Positions 53,331 through 62,337 are shown, counted from the first letter of the stretch. The stretch: DNA of 64,000 nt from JBFWUW01 sp050247075 (GCA_050247075.1 JBFWUW010000018.1:1-64000); one strand, 5' to 3'. Notes: generated by a model not told the origin, from the letters alone. Made by a program: numbers and translations.

Positions 53331-53350
53331 GGGGCTTGTTCGGTATTCGG

Positions 53351-53373
53351 TTTTCAGTTCTCAGTGTTCGGTT
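53351..53373 (+). repeat. Dispersed short repeat overlapping flotillin C-terminus
   Basis: TTTTCAGTTCTCAGTGTT and five more bases, matching 62267-62289 at 22 of 23 positions. It contains the flotillin stop codon and encodes its last five residues on the other strand, so the C-terminal tail is set by the repeat. Confidence 0.65.
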
Positions 53374-55228
53374 CTTCATTCGTCGTGTTTCCTTCAGCCT
53401 TCAGCCTTTCGCCTTCAGCCTTTTTCTCATTGCCGTTCTTCATTCCCAGACTTTCGCCCAGATTGACTCCCAGGCGGCCCAGTAGTTCGCGGGCTTCGGG
53501 GGAGAGAGATCGTAGCAGGCCGTCGCCGGCCATGCCGTAGCCGGTAGCCCGCATGAAGGATTGCATCATGTTGCTCATGGTGCCGGGATCGCCAAAGATT
53601 TGTACGTTGGCCCCATGCATTAGTTTGCTCATGGCCTCGCTAGTCTTGATGCGGACATCGCGGTCGGCGTCGATCCGCAGCTTTTCCAACTCGAACTTGA
53701 GGGCCGCCTCGTCAAACTCCTGCTTGTTGGCCAGCCGCTGCCGTTCGACCTCGGCACGGGCTTCCTCGACGCTGACCATCTCGCGTTCGACATTGACCGG
53801 CACCATTTTCTCGGCTTTGGCACCGTCGGAGCGGCGGATGGCGGCTTGGGCTTCGCCCTCGGCCAGGCGCAGGCGGGCTTCGTACTGCAAGTCCGCGGCC
53901 TGCCGTTCGCCTTCGGCCTGCTTGACGGCCATGTAAGCCAGCACGTCGGCCTCGGTCTCCTCGCGAATTTTGTTTTCGTTGATAAGCTGCTTGGCGGCGA
54001 TCAGTTTTTTCTCGGCTTCGCGCTGCGCCTCGGCCGTGACCTTGACCGTCAAAACTTGTTGCGAGGCGGTCTCGCGCTGGGCTTCGGTAGCCAGAGCGGC
54101 GGCTTGGGCGGCGGCCCTTTCTTGCTCTTTCTCGGCCACGGCGACTTCCTTGGACCGCTCGGCGACTTCCACGGCCTGCCGTTTGTTGATTTCGGCGGTC
54201 TCCTGGTCGCGCAGCTTGGCAACCATGGTGATCCGCTTGTTGATCTCGGCCTGTTCCACCGCCAAGGCGCGTTGCACCTCGGCGGTTTGCAGGGCCTTTT
54301 GCTTTTCGATCTCACGCGAGGCAACCAACTCTTCTTGAGCGATTTGAAACTCTCGCACTTCGCGCTCGCGGGCCGAATTGACATTGGCCACGCGCATCTT
54401 TTGTTCGGCCTCGAACTCGGCCTGGTCGCGCTGCATTTCCAGAACCTGCTTGCGCGTGCTGACATCCATCTCCACCAGCGACCGCTCGGCCGCGCGCTCG
54501 ATCTCGTTCCGTTCGACGCGGGCTTTCTCCGTGATTTCGGCGATCTTGCGGAGGCCTTGCGCGTCGAACACGTTGCGCTCCTGCAATTGGCCGGGGTCGG
54601 TCTGGTCCAGGGCCGAGATGGTCACGCTCTCAAGCGTCAGGCCGTTGCTGGCCAGGTCGTGCGTGACGATCGCCTGCACGGCACTGGCGAATTCATCCCG
54701 CTTGCTATGTAGTTCCACCAGGTCCTTGGTGGCCGCCACGGTACGCAGGGCACTGACCAGCTTTTCTTGTACCAGCAGGCTGACTTCGTCCGAACGGACG
54801 TTCCGCGCGCCTAACGAACGGGCGGCCTGTAAAATGTCGTCGGTATTGGCTTGGACCTTGATGTAGAACTCGGCCGACAGGTCCACCCGCAGGTTGTCGC
54901 GGGTGATCAAGGCGTGTGTGCCGCGGCGTTCGACATTCAGCCGCATCGTTTCCAGCGAGACGGGAATGATCTGATGCACCACCGGCAAGACGGTGGTGCC
55001 GCCATCCTTGATAACCTTGGCGCCACCCATGCCGGTGCGGACAAAGGCCAGGTTGGCCGAAGCCTTGCGGTACAGCCGGGTGACGACCGTCACAATCGAG
55101 ACCAGCAGCAGCAAGATCGTGCCGACCAAGGTCAGAATGATCTTGGCCCCCAGGTCTAAATGATCGCCCGCGAACCAAGGCCCAATTGACAGGGCCGCCC
55201 CAATCAACATGAAGACGTACAGGATCAT
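53354..55228 (-). CDS. Flotillin-like SPFH protein (YqiK type)
   Basis: Membrane scaffold protein of 624 residues. Two N-terminal hydrophobic segments (about 2-20 and 28-50) are followed by an SPFH/band-7 domain (about 60-240, KASANLAFVRTGMGGAKVIKDGGTTVLPVVHQIIPVSLETMRLNVERRG) and long Ala/Glu-rich coiled coils (about 240-530), ending in a repeat-derived tail (EGERLKAEGNTTNEE). Flotillins organise membrane microdomains and host signalling or transport complexes. Its YqiJ-like partner gene is upstream (33-bp gap) and the channel-like gene downstream (23-bp gap), all on the minus strand. Confidence 0.93.
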   Translation of the reverse strand: MILYVFMLIGAALSIGPWFAGDHLDLGAKIILTLVGTILLLLVSIVTVVTRLYRKASANLAFVRTGMGGAKVIKDGGTTVLPVVHQIIPVSLETMRLNVERRGTHALITRDNLRVDLSAEFYIKVQANTDDILQAARSLGARNVRSDEVSLLVQEKLVSALRTVAATKDLVELHSKRDEFASAVQAIVTHDLASNGLTLESVTISALDQTDPGQLQERNVFDAQGLRKIAEITEKARVERNEIERAAERSLVEMDVSTRKQVLEMQRDQAEFEAEQKMRVANVNSAREREVREFQIAQEELVASREIEKQKALQTAEVQRALAVEQAEINKRITMVAKLRDQETAEINKRQAVEVAERSKEVAVAEKEQERAAAQAAALATEAQRETASQQVLTVKVTAEAQREAEKKLIAAKQLINENKIREETEADVLAYMAVKQAEGERQAADLQYEARLRLAEGEAQAAIRRSDGAKAEKMVPVNVEREMVSVEEARAEVERQRLANKQEFDEAALKFELEKLRIDADRDVRIKTSEAMSKLMHGANVQIFGDPGTMSNMMQSFMRATGYGMAGDGLLRSLSPEARELLGRLGVNLGESLGMKNGNEKKAEGERLKAEGNTTNEEPNTEN

Positions 55229-55261
55229 GGATGTAAACCTCTGCTCAGGCCGCCGCGATGC

Positions 55262-56062
55262 TCAACGATCGAGGTCGTATTCGGTAACCAGGAAATGCTT
55301 GTTGGTTCTATCGTAATCCACCAACAACAGGCGTGCGCCTTTGGGCAAGGGCGATTTATGCTCGTAAACTCGCACGGGGACTTGAAACAGGTCTCCCCGG
55401 CGATTACGCACTGTGGCCAGCCCAAACTTGTGGTCGATATCGTAGAGGGCCTCGCCGGTGCAGCCGACCAGTTTTTCCCACGGTTCGGCGCTGGTTTCGC
55501 TCGTGGGCAGCCAGCGGCCCAGGACTCGCACGACCAGCCGCGTCAGGCTGGCGCTGCCCAGGCCGGCTAATGGCACACTCACCAGCAAGGCCATTGCTCC
55601 GCCCGGCAAGTATCCGTCAACAACCTGATTAACAATGAACCCAATGGCACCCCAAGAGAGCAGCAGCACCATCAGCACAATGCTCATCGGCACGCGGCCC
55701 AGCCCCAGCCAGGAAAGAGCCTTGAGATAAAAAGGGGCTTCGATCGTCGTGATGGGGTCGCCCAAGGAACCGCCTACTTTGGCGGCCGGGTGCGAGTGTT
55801 CGGCATCCGTGGCGCTGTCGGTTAGGTCGTGGTCCGCGTCCAAGTCGTGATCGGCCTCGCCATCCGCCAGAAGGTGCCCGTCCAGATCGTGTTCGGCGTC
55901 GATTTCGGCATTGGCGTCAATCTCGCCGTCCAGATCAGCATCGGGATCGATGTCGTGTTCACCAAAGGTCAGCCCGCTCACGGTGTAGATGCCCAAATAG
56001 GTAACGGCCAGCAAGAAGGGAACCGTATAGATCAAATTCCACCAGGCTAGCAGCAGGGCCAT
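55262..56062 (-). CDS. YqiJ/NfeD-like membrane protein with acidic repeat loop
   Basis: Inner-membrane protein of 266 residues. TM1 (about 7-28), then an acidic repetitive loop 35-83 (HDIDPDADLDGEIDANAEIDAEHDLDG... with repeated D-x-D), then further helices (about 110-175) and a C-terminal OB-fold-like domain (about 185-262, VGCTGEALYDIDHKFGLATVRNRRGDLFQVPVRVYE). YqiJ proteins are encoded next to YqiK flotillins; here the partner follows by 33 bp. The acidic loop may bind Ca2+ in the periplasm. Likely anchors or regulates the flotillin scaffold. Confidence 0.85.
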   Translation of the reverse strand: MALLLAWWNLIYTVPFLLAVTYLGIYTVSGLTFGEHDIDPDADLDGEIDANAEIDAEHDLDGHLLADGEADHDLDADHDLTDSATDAEHSHPAAKVGGSLGDPITTIEAPFYLKALSWLGLGRVPMSIVLMVLLLSWGAIGFIVNQVVDGYLPGGAMALLVSVPLAGLGSASLTRLVVRVLGRWLPTSETSAEPWEKLVGCTGEALYDIDHKFGLATVRNRRGDLFQVPVRVYEHKSPLPKGARLLLVDYDRTNKHFLVTEYDLDR

Positions 56063-56480
56063 TTTGATAGACCTTCAACCTAAATTGCCACGGTGGGCAA
56101 GGAAATTGACGAACGAGGATTGCCGAACGTCGGTCGATGGAACTGACTTACCTGAATCAAGCTAATGCCCCCTTGCTAACCATAACGCTAGCCGCAACCC
56201 GTTGCCACGTTTTTTGTTAGCTAGTTCCGCCCACGGGCGATCGTTGTTGCTTCTGGCTTCTGACGCAACCGGCAAGTTGTTTCACGTTGCACGTTAAGGC
56301 AGAGCCGCACAAATCACTTCGTCGCTAGAATTCGACGTACCAGGAAGCGACGCCGGGGCGAACTGGCGAGATTAGGCCAATTTTTGCCAGACGCTAACAT
56401 TTCCCTAACAAATGCCCGTTAGGCTCCCAGCTAAAGAACAAACGGGAAATATGGAAACTGTCTCACCAAGGAGTGCGGAA
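56063..56480. other. Divergent regulatory region between yqiJ-like and pstS genes
   Basis: This 418-bp stretch contains no gene. It holds the candidate Pho box (56394-56410) close to pstS and presumably a promoter for the flotillin operon, which I cannot locate. A/T-rich parts near 56140-56220 contain TAGCTAGTT-like elements without clear hexamers. Confidence 0.5.
56394..56410 (+). promoter_or_regulatory. Candidate Pho box upstream of pstS
   Basis: CTAACA at 56394-56399 and again at 56405-56410, spaced 11 bp start-to-start, resembles the tandem 11-bp-spaced repeats that PhoB/PhoP bind (CTGTCA or TTAACA type). It lies about 71 bp before the pstS ATG. This would place the whole pst operon under phosphate-starvation control. 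Inference from spacing and context. Confidence 0.55.
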
Positions 56481-57608
56481 ATGCGAAAGTCAACATGGTG
56501 GTTGGGCGGAGCGCTGGTGCTGGCGGCCTTGGTCGGCTGTTACGGATCATCATCCGGTCCCCAGCCCAACGCCAATTCCGTGGCGCAAGCCGCCGATGCT
56601 CCGAAGAAGGTACCCGCGAAAGCGGGGGCGGCCAAAGAGGAAGCTAAATCGAAGGATTCCGCCAAGGCCGACGCGCCGGGCGTGGTGATCGACAAGGAGA
56701 TCACGGAATACAAGCCGGTCTCCGGCATTTCCGGCAATCTGAAAAGCGCCGGTTCGGACACAATGGCCAACCTGATGGCGCTCTGGGCTGAGGGATTCAA
56801 GAAGTTTTACCCCAATGTGGTCGTCGAGACCGAAAGCAAGGGTTCTTCGAGCGCCCCGGTCGCCCTGATCGAGGGGACCGCCGATTTTGGCCCCATGAGT
56901 CGGCCGATGAAAGAAGCGGAAATCAACGACTTTGAGAAGAAGTTTGGCTACAAGCCCACGGCCATCTCTAGCAGCATCGACATGCTGGCGGTCTATGTCC
57001 ACAAGGACAACCCCATTTCGGAAGTGACGCTGGAGCAGGTCGATGCCATCTTCTCCAAGGGGCGCAAGCTGGGTGCCTCCAAGGACATTCGGACGTGGGG
57101 CGATCTTGGCGTGAAGGGATCGTTGGCTAAGAGCAAGATCAGCATGTATGGCCGCAACGCGGCTTCCGGCACCTATGGCTATTTCAAGGAACATGCCCTG
57201 GGCAAGGGAGACTTCAAGGACAATGTTAAAGAGCAGCCCGGCAGCTCGGCAGTGGTGCAAGGCGTGGCCAAGGACAAGGCGGGCATCGGCTACAGTGGTA
57301 TTGGCTATAAAACAGCCGATGTAAAAGCCCTCTCCCTGGCCGAGGATGCCAGCAGCGAATACATCGCCGCCGAGCCGGAAAACGCTTACACCGGGGAATA
57401 TCCGCTGTCGCGGGCGCTGCTGATCTACGTCAATATCAAGCCCGACTCCGAATTGCCGCCGCTGCAACGGGAGTTCCTCAAGTACGTCCTCAGCAAGCAG
57501 GGCCAACAAGACGTGGTCAAGGATGGCTATTTCCCCGTGACCGCCAAAATGGCCCGCGATGCGCTGAAGAAGGCTGGCGTGGCCGCGGACGAAACGGCCA
57601 GCCGTTAG
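56481..57608 (+). CDS. pstS: Phosphate-binding lipoprotein PstS
   Basis: High-affinity periplasmic phosphate-binding protein of 375 residues, lipid-anchored (lipobox LAALVG-C). AAGGAG lies seven bases before the ATG at 56481. Phosphate-binding segments SAGSDTMANLMALWAEGF, TESKGSSSAPVALIEGTADFGPMSRPM and the later GRNAASGTYGYFKEHALGKGDF are typical of PstS. A Lys/Ala-rich spacer (about 30-65) lifts it from the membrane. First gene of the pst operon; the following nested palindrome may boost its level over the permeases. Confidence 0.94.
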   Translation: MRKSTWWLGGALVLAALVGCYGSSSGPQPNANSVAQAADAPKKVPAKAGAAKEEAKSKDSAKADAPGVVIDKEITEYKPVSGISGNLKSAGSDTMANLMALWAEGFKKFYPNVVVETESKGSSSAPVALIEGTADFGPMSRPMKEAEINDFEKKFGYKPTAISSSIDMLAVYVHKDNPISEVTLEQVDAIFSKGRKLGASKDIRTWGDLGVKGSLAKSKISMYGRNAASGTYGYFKEHALGKGDFKDNVKEQPGSSAVVQGVAKDKAGIGYSGIGYKTADVKALSLAEDASSEYIAAEPENAYTGEYPLSRALLIYVNIKPDSELPPLQREFLKYVLSKQGQQDVVKDGYFPVTAKMARDALKKAGVAADETASR

Positions 57609-57615
57609 CATACAT

Positions 57616-57680
57616 GCCGTAGCGTGGGCTTTCGCCCACGCTGTTGCTGGCCACGCTTGGGCGAAAGCCCACGTTACGGC
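57616..57680. repeat. Nested palindromic repeat after pstS
   Basis: A hairpin GCGTGGGC-TTTC-GCCCACGC (57622-57641) is part of a larger imperfect inverted repeat: GCCGTAGCGTGGGCTTTC at 57616 onward matches the reverse complement of 57656-57680 over about 23 bases with one internal mismatch. It lies in the pstS-pstC gap. It may slow transcription between pstS and the permease genes, or stabilise the pstS message. Confidence 0.75.
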
Positions 57681-57843
57681 CAGCGGTTTTATCGAGTCAT
57701 ACGGAATGGACTCGGAAGACGGTATACTGAGAACCAACTCTGGCAAACTCAAGAAAGTTCCCTGCACGGAGGTCGGGAACCCAGGACACTTCCTCTTTCG
57801 ACGGACCATCGAGCAGCCAACCCTTCGCACACTCGACCGCTTG

Positions 57844-60477
57844 ATGAGCGAACCTGAATCGCGCAGCTTCACCGGCCGCCGTCGCGAACGGCGCACCAGC
57901 CGTGGCGTGGTAGCCTCGGATATTGCCGCGCGCACGTTAATTACCGTCGGGGGCATCGGTACCATCGTCGCCGTATTGGGGGTAGGGCTCTACCTGTTGA
58001 AGGTGGCAGCCCCGCTGCTGTTTGCATCCCACATCGTGGCGGAAAATGTCGTCCCTTCCCCGGCATCCGCCGCGCCGCTGCACATACAGCTAGATGCCTA
58101 CCGGCGGGCCGGTTGGGCCTTGCTGCCCGACGGCCAACTGGTGATGTTCCGCACCGACAATGGCGAAGTGCTGGAACGTAGCCAAGTGGTTGACAACGGC
58201 CCGACGATTACGGCAACATCCTTCGTGCCGGGGGCAAACGACGTGGCGCTTGGTTTTTCCGATGGCAGCGTGCGGATGGGCTCTATCAGCCTGACGAATG
58301 AAACAGTCACCGCCACCGATTTGCCAGACGCTATTCATTCGATGCCGTTGGGGCAAACCACCGCGCACGACGGCGCGCTGATCGAACGGCTGACCGACGA
58401 GCATTTCCGCCGTCAGCGGTTGAATGTGCGGCTGGGCGACCCCGTCTCTTCCGACTTGGGCTCGGCGGTGCGTTTGCTGGACTACACCTATACGCAGCGC
58501 GGCGACAAGATCACCCGCATTTTTGCCGCCATGGGCGAGGATGGCGGCTTGCGGATGAAAACAGTCAGCGAATCGCGAAACCCGATCGATGACGATGTCA
58601 TGGTGAAGGAGCGCGGCGGCGAACTCCCCATCGATGCCGACGAAAATGGCTTGCCCAGCCGATTGTTCCTGGCGGGACTGGGAGACAACGTGCTGCTGCT
58701 GTGGGACGATGGCCGCGCCGTGCGGTACGACACACGCAACATCAACAAGTCCCAGGTGGCGGAAAAGCTTGACCTACTTCCCGAGCCCGAGGCTCGGGTG
58801 ACCTCCGCCGGTTGGCTGCTGGGGCGCGGCACGCTGTTGGTGGGTGATTCGCTGGGGCGGGTCCGCGGCTGGTTTCGCACCAGGCCGGACGGTATTGGCG
58901 GCGATGCCGACACGCTCGACCGGAATGTATTCACACTGGCCCACGACCTGCCGCCTGGACAGGCCGCGGCGACATCGCTGGCCTCTTCGTCCGCGGCCAG
59001 AATCGCGGCGGCCGGCTTTGCGGATGGCAGCGTGCGGCTGTATCAAGTCACCAACGAGACCGTGTTGGATGAGTTGACCGCCGGCCAGGGCGAGATCTCG
59101 GCCTTGTCGATCGCCTCAAAGGATGACGGACTGCTGGCGATGACGCCCCAGACGATGATCCGCTGGGACGTGAAACTGGCCCATCCCGAAGCGACGTTAG
59201 GGGCGTTGTTTCGGCCGGTCTGGTACGAAGGTTACTCACAGCCGGAGTATGTCTGGCAATCTTCCAGCGGCACGAATGACGAGGAACCCAAGTACAGCCT
59301 CATTCCGCTGATTTTTGGCACGCTCAAGGCCACATTTTATGCCCTCATTTTTGGCGTGCCGCTGGCACTGGCGGCGGCAGTGTTCACCAGCGAGTTCATG
59401 CACCGGCGGATGCGGGCGCGGATCAAGCCGGTGATCGAGATGATGGCCAGCCTGCCTAGCGTGGTGCTGGGCTTTTTAGCGGCTTTGTACGTGGCTCCGC
59501 TGGTCGAGCGGATGGTCCCAGCGATTTTAATCTCGTTTTTCGTGATCCCGCTGATGTTCTTGCTCGGTGCCTACCTGTGGCAGCTTCTGCCGCAGAACCT
59601 GACAATCAAAATGGCCCGCTTTCGAATTGTATTAATTTCGGCGGCTCTGTTGGCCGGATTGTGGCTGGCCGGCGGGCTGGGGCCGGTTGTCGAACGCGAT
59701 TTACTGGGCGGAAATTTCAAGGCGTGGGCTGACGGGCAGATCGGCTCTGGCGTGTGGGCCTGGATGTTGCTGTTTCTACCGGTGGCGGCCGTGGCGGTCG
59801 TCTTTCTAGCTCAAGTGGCCACATCGTGGCAACGCACGATTTCGGCCGATTGGTCGCGCGGCACACTGGCCGTGGTGGGAATTATCAAGTTCCTGGTCGG
59901 GGTAGCGGCCACGATTGGGCTGGCGCTGGTCCTTTCGTCGCTATTGCCTTGGTTGGGCTGGATGCTGTTTGGGTGGACGCGCGATGGCCGCGGCACGTTT
60001 GTGGCGGCCTACGACCAGCGCAACGCGCTGGTCGTGGGATTCATGATGGGGTTTGCCATCATTCCCTTGATCTACACCATCGCCGACGACGCGCTGGCCT
60101 CCGTCCCCGACCATTTGCGGTCGGCCTCGTTAGGGGCCGGTGCCACGCCCTGGCAAACAACCGTGCGGATCGTGATTCCCACGGCCATGAGCGGGCTGTT
60201 TTCGGCCGTGATGATCGGCCTGGGCCGGGCCGTGGGGGAGACGATGATTGTCCTCATGGCGGCGGGCAATACGCCGTTGATGGACCTGAATATCTTCAAC
60301 GGCTTTCGCACGTTGTCGGCCAATATCGCCGTGGAAATGCCCGAGGCGGTCAAGGACAGCACCCACTTCCGTATTTTGTTCTTGGCGGCGTTGGTGCTGT
60401 TCGCGATGACATTTGCCGTCAATACCGTGGCTGAGATCATCCGCTTGCGCTTTCGGCGGAGGTCGCATGAGCTCTAA
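57844..60477 (+). CDS. pstC: Phosphate ABC transporter permease PstC with large periplasmic domain
   Basis: Inner-membrane permease of 877 residues, much larger than the 300-residue PstC of enteric bacteria. TM1 (about 34-62, ITVGGIGTIVAVLGVGLYLLKVA) is followed by a periplasmic insert of about 415 residues with WD40/beta-propeller-like repeats (VALGFSDGSVRMGSISL, AAAGFADGSVRLYQVTN), then the permease core from SLIPLIFGTLKATFYALIFGVPLALAAAVFTSEFM with the conserved EAA-type loop and RAVGETMIVLMAAGNTPL. Larger gammaproteobacterial PstC proteins have similar inserts. It overlaps pstA by 11 bases. The ATG at 57844 is the best start, though no strong ribosome site is seen. Confidence 0.92.
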   Translation: MSEPESRSFTGRRRERRTSRGVVASDIAARTLITVGGIGTIVAVLGVGLYLLKVAAPLLFASHIVAENVVPSPASAAPLHIQLDAYRRAGWALLPDGQLVMFRTDNGEVLERSQVVDNGPTITATSFVPGANDVALGFSDGSVRMGSISLTNETVTATDLPDAIHSMPLGQTTAHDGALIERLTDEHFRRQRLNVRLGDPVSSDLGSAVRLLDYTYTQRGDKITRIFAAMGEDGGLRMKTVSESRNPIDDDVMVKERGGELPIDADENGLPSRLFLAGLGDNVLLLWDDGRAVRYDTRNINKSQVAEKLDLLPEPEARVTSAGWLLGRGTLLVGDSLGRVRGWFRTRPDGIGGDADTLDRNVFTLAHDLPPGQAAATSLASSSAARIAAAGFADGSVRLYQVTNETVLDELTAGQGEISALSIASKDDGLLAMTPQTMIRWDVKLAHPEATLGALFRPVWYEGYSQPEYVWQSSSGTNDEEPKYSLIPLIFGTLKATFYALIFGVPLALAAAVFTSEFMHRRMRARIKPVIEMMASLPSVVLGFLAALYVAPLVERMVPAILISFFVIPLMFLLGAYLWQLLPQNLTIKMARFRIVLISAALLAGLWLAGGLGPVVERDLLGGNFKAWADGQIGSGVWAWMLLFLPVAAVAVVFLAQVATSWQRTISADWSRGTLAVVGIIKFLVGVAATIGLALVLSSLLPWLGWMLFGWTRDGRGTFVAAYDQRNALVVGFMMGFAIIPLIYTIADDALASVPDHLRSASLGAGATPWQTTVRIVIPTAMSGLFSAVMIGLGRAVGETMIVLMAAGNTPLMDLNIFNGFRTLSANIAVEMPEAVKDSTHFRILFLAALVLFAMTFAVNTVAEIIRLRFRRRSHEL

Positions 60478-62260
60478 CGCCACAATCGCGCCAGCGGAAT
60501 CAGGCACATCCGGGAAGACCCGCGGCCCTCGTCCGCGAAGCCGCAAGCTGCCGCGCAGTTCCCTGTTGGCCACGGGTGAGCCGATGATCTGGCTGACTGG
60601 CGGCGCGCTGGTGGTCTGCCTGGCGATGATTGTTGGCCTGGTGGCGCAGATTATCGTGCAAGGAATGGACACCTTCTGGCCTACGCCGCTGCTGGAGATT
60701 CGGCTACGAGATGGCGGCCATTTGTTGGGCGAGGTCACTCGTTCCGAGAACTACACCCCGGCGGCCAGCGTTGTGGACGACTTGCCAGAGGACCAGCAGC
60801 CTATCGTGCGCGATTTGCTGGCCGCCAGTGACGGCGTGGCCGGCCGCCGGCTGCTCCGCACCGGCAACTTTGAATTGACCAGCGAGCGCTTTACCTGGGT
60901 GGATGACTTTCTCATCGAAGAAGAAACGAAGCCCGAGTGGGCGGTCAAGATCGAACGCCTGCCTCGCGGCCGCGCCGCCGGCCCGTTCTACGGCAAACCG
61001 GTTGGGTTCGAGATCGACGGAGAACAATCCGCGAATACCGCGGCAGAAGCTTGGGCCTTGTATCAGCAACATCATGCCCCCTCGCGAGAGCGCTGGGCCG
61101 AGGCCGAGCGCCTGAAGGGGCACCACGGGCTGGGCGAATTCAGCAAGCAGCAAGAAGCGGCCCGCCGGAATGCGGTTGGCACTCGCGAGCACTACGGGGC
61201 CGACTCTCCCCAGTACCAACAGGCCCAAGCGGCATTGCAGGAAGCCACGCGCTTGGCGGCGGAGAACAGCGCGCCGCTGCACGCCAAAATCAAGGACTTG
61301 GAAGCGGAGAATCTCCGCTATCAACTGGTGATGGAAACAGCGGACGGCCAGCAGGCCAAGATTATTTTGTCCGACGTCGTGCGGGCATATCCGGCCAACC
61401 AGTTGACATGGTTTCAAAAGGTGGGAGTCTATTTTTCTCGTTGGTGGGAATTCCTGACCGACGACCCGCGCGAGGCGAATAGCGAAGGGGGAGTCTTTCC
61501 GGCGATCTTTGGCACCGCCTGCATGACAATGTTGATGTCGCTGGCGGTGGTTCCCTTTGGCGTGCTGGCCGCCCTGTACCTGCGCGAGTACGCCAAGAAG
61601 GGGGCGATGGTCAGCGCGGTGCGCATCGCCATCAACAATCTGGCCGGCGTCCCCAGCATTGTATTTGGCGTCTTCGGCATGGGTTTCTTTTGCTACTACG
61701 TTGGCAGCGGGGTGGACGACTGGTTTTTTCCGGTGCAAAAAGCGGCCAACAACCCGGTGTTTGGCAAGGGAGGCGTTCTGTGGGCCTCTTTCACGCTGGC
61801 CTTGCTGACGCTGCCAGTGGTGATCGTGGCCACGGAAGAGGCCCTCTCCGCCGTCCCTAACTCCATGCGGGAGGGCTCTTACGCTTGCGGGGCGGGCAAG
61901 TGGCAAACTATCTGGCGGATCGTGCTGCCCCGCGCCATGCCGGGTATCATGACCGGCATGATCCTGGCGATGGCCCGCGGCGCTGGCGAGGTCGCCCCGC
62001 TGATGCTGGTTGGCGCCGCCAAGATCGCGCCGGAACTGGCCATCGACAGCACGTTTCCGTTCATCCATCCCGAACGCAGCTTCATGCACCTCGGTTTTCA
62101 CATTTACGACGTGGGCTTTCAAAGCTCCGACAGCGAAGCGGCCAAGCCGATGGTCTTTACCACGACCTTGCTGCTGATCGTGTTGATTGCCTTCCTCAAT
62201 TTGGCGGCGGTGATGCTAAGGACGAGGTTGAGACGGAAGTTTACGTCGAGTCAGTTTTGA
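60467..62260 (+). CDS. pstA: Phosphate ABC transporter permease PstA with coiled-coil insert
   Basis: Partner permease of 597 residues. GGAGG four bases before the ATG at 60467. TM1 (about 40-65) is followed by an insert of about 260 residues containing coiled coil (AQAALQEATRLAAENSAPLHAKIKDLEAENLRYQLV) and a beta part, then the core permease from about 340 (GGVFPAIFGTACMTMLMSLAVVPFGVLAALYLREYA) with ARGAGEVAPLMLVGAAK. The insert is extracytoplasmic by topology and probably faces the PstC propeller and PstS. Confidence 0.92.
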   Translation: MSSNATIAPAESGTSGKTRGPRPRSRKLPRSSLLATGEPMIWLTGGALVVCLAMIVGLVAQIIVQGMDTFWPTPLLEIRLRDGGHLLGEVTRSENYTPAASVVDDLPEDQQPIVRDLLAASDGVAGRRLLRTGNFELTSERFTWVDDFLIEEETKPEWAVKIERLPRGRAAGPFYGKPVGFEIDGEQSANTAAEAWALYQQHHAPSRERWAEAERLKGHHGLGEFSKQQEAARRNAVGTREHYGADSPQYQQAQAALQEATRLAAENSAPLHAKIKDLEAENLRYQLVMETADGQQAKIILSDVVRAYPANQLTWFQKVGVYFSRWWEFLTDDPREANSEGGVFPAIFGTACMTMLMSLAVVPFGVLAALYLREYAKKGAMVSAVRIAINNLAGVPSIVFGVFGMGFFCYYVGSGVDDWFFPVQKAANNPVFGKGGVLWASFTLALLTLPVVIVATEEALSAVPNSMREGSYACGAGKWQTIWRIVLPRAMPGIMTGMILAMARGAGEVAPLMLVGAAKIAPELAIDSTFPFIHPERSFMHLGFHIYDVGFQSSDSEAAKPMVFTTTLLLIVLIAFLNLAAVMLRTRLRRKFTSSQF

Positions 62261-62266
62261 GGAGAG

Positions 62267-62337
62267 TTTTCAGTTTTCAGTGTTCGGTTGTCGGTTTTCG
62301 GCCGACATCAATTGGCAATCTAAAATCTAAAATCTAA
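62267..62337 (+). repeat. Dispersed short repeat plus 7-bp triplet repeat
   Basis: A copy of the repeat seen at 53351 (62267-62289), followed by three tandem AATCTAA units (62317-62337), fills the short gap between pstA and pstB. No gene or terminator seen. Confidence 0.7.
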
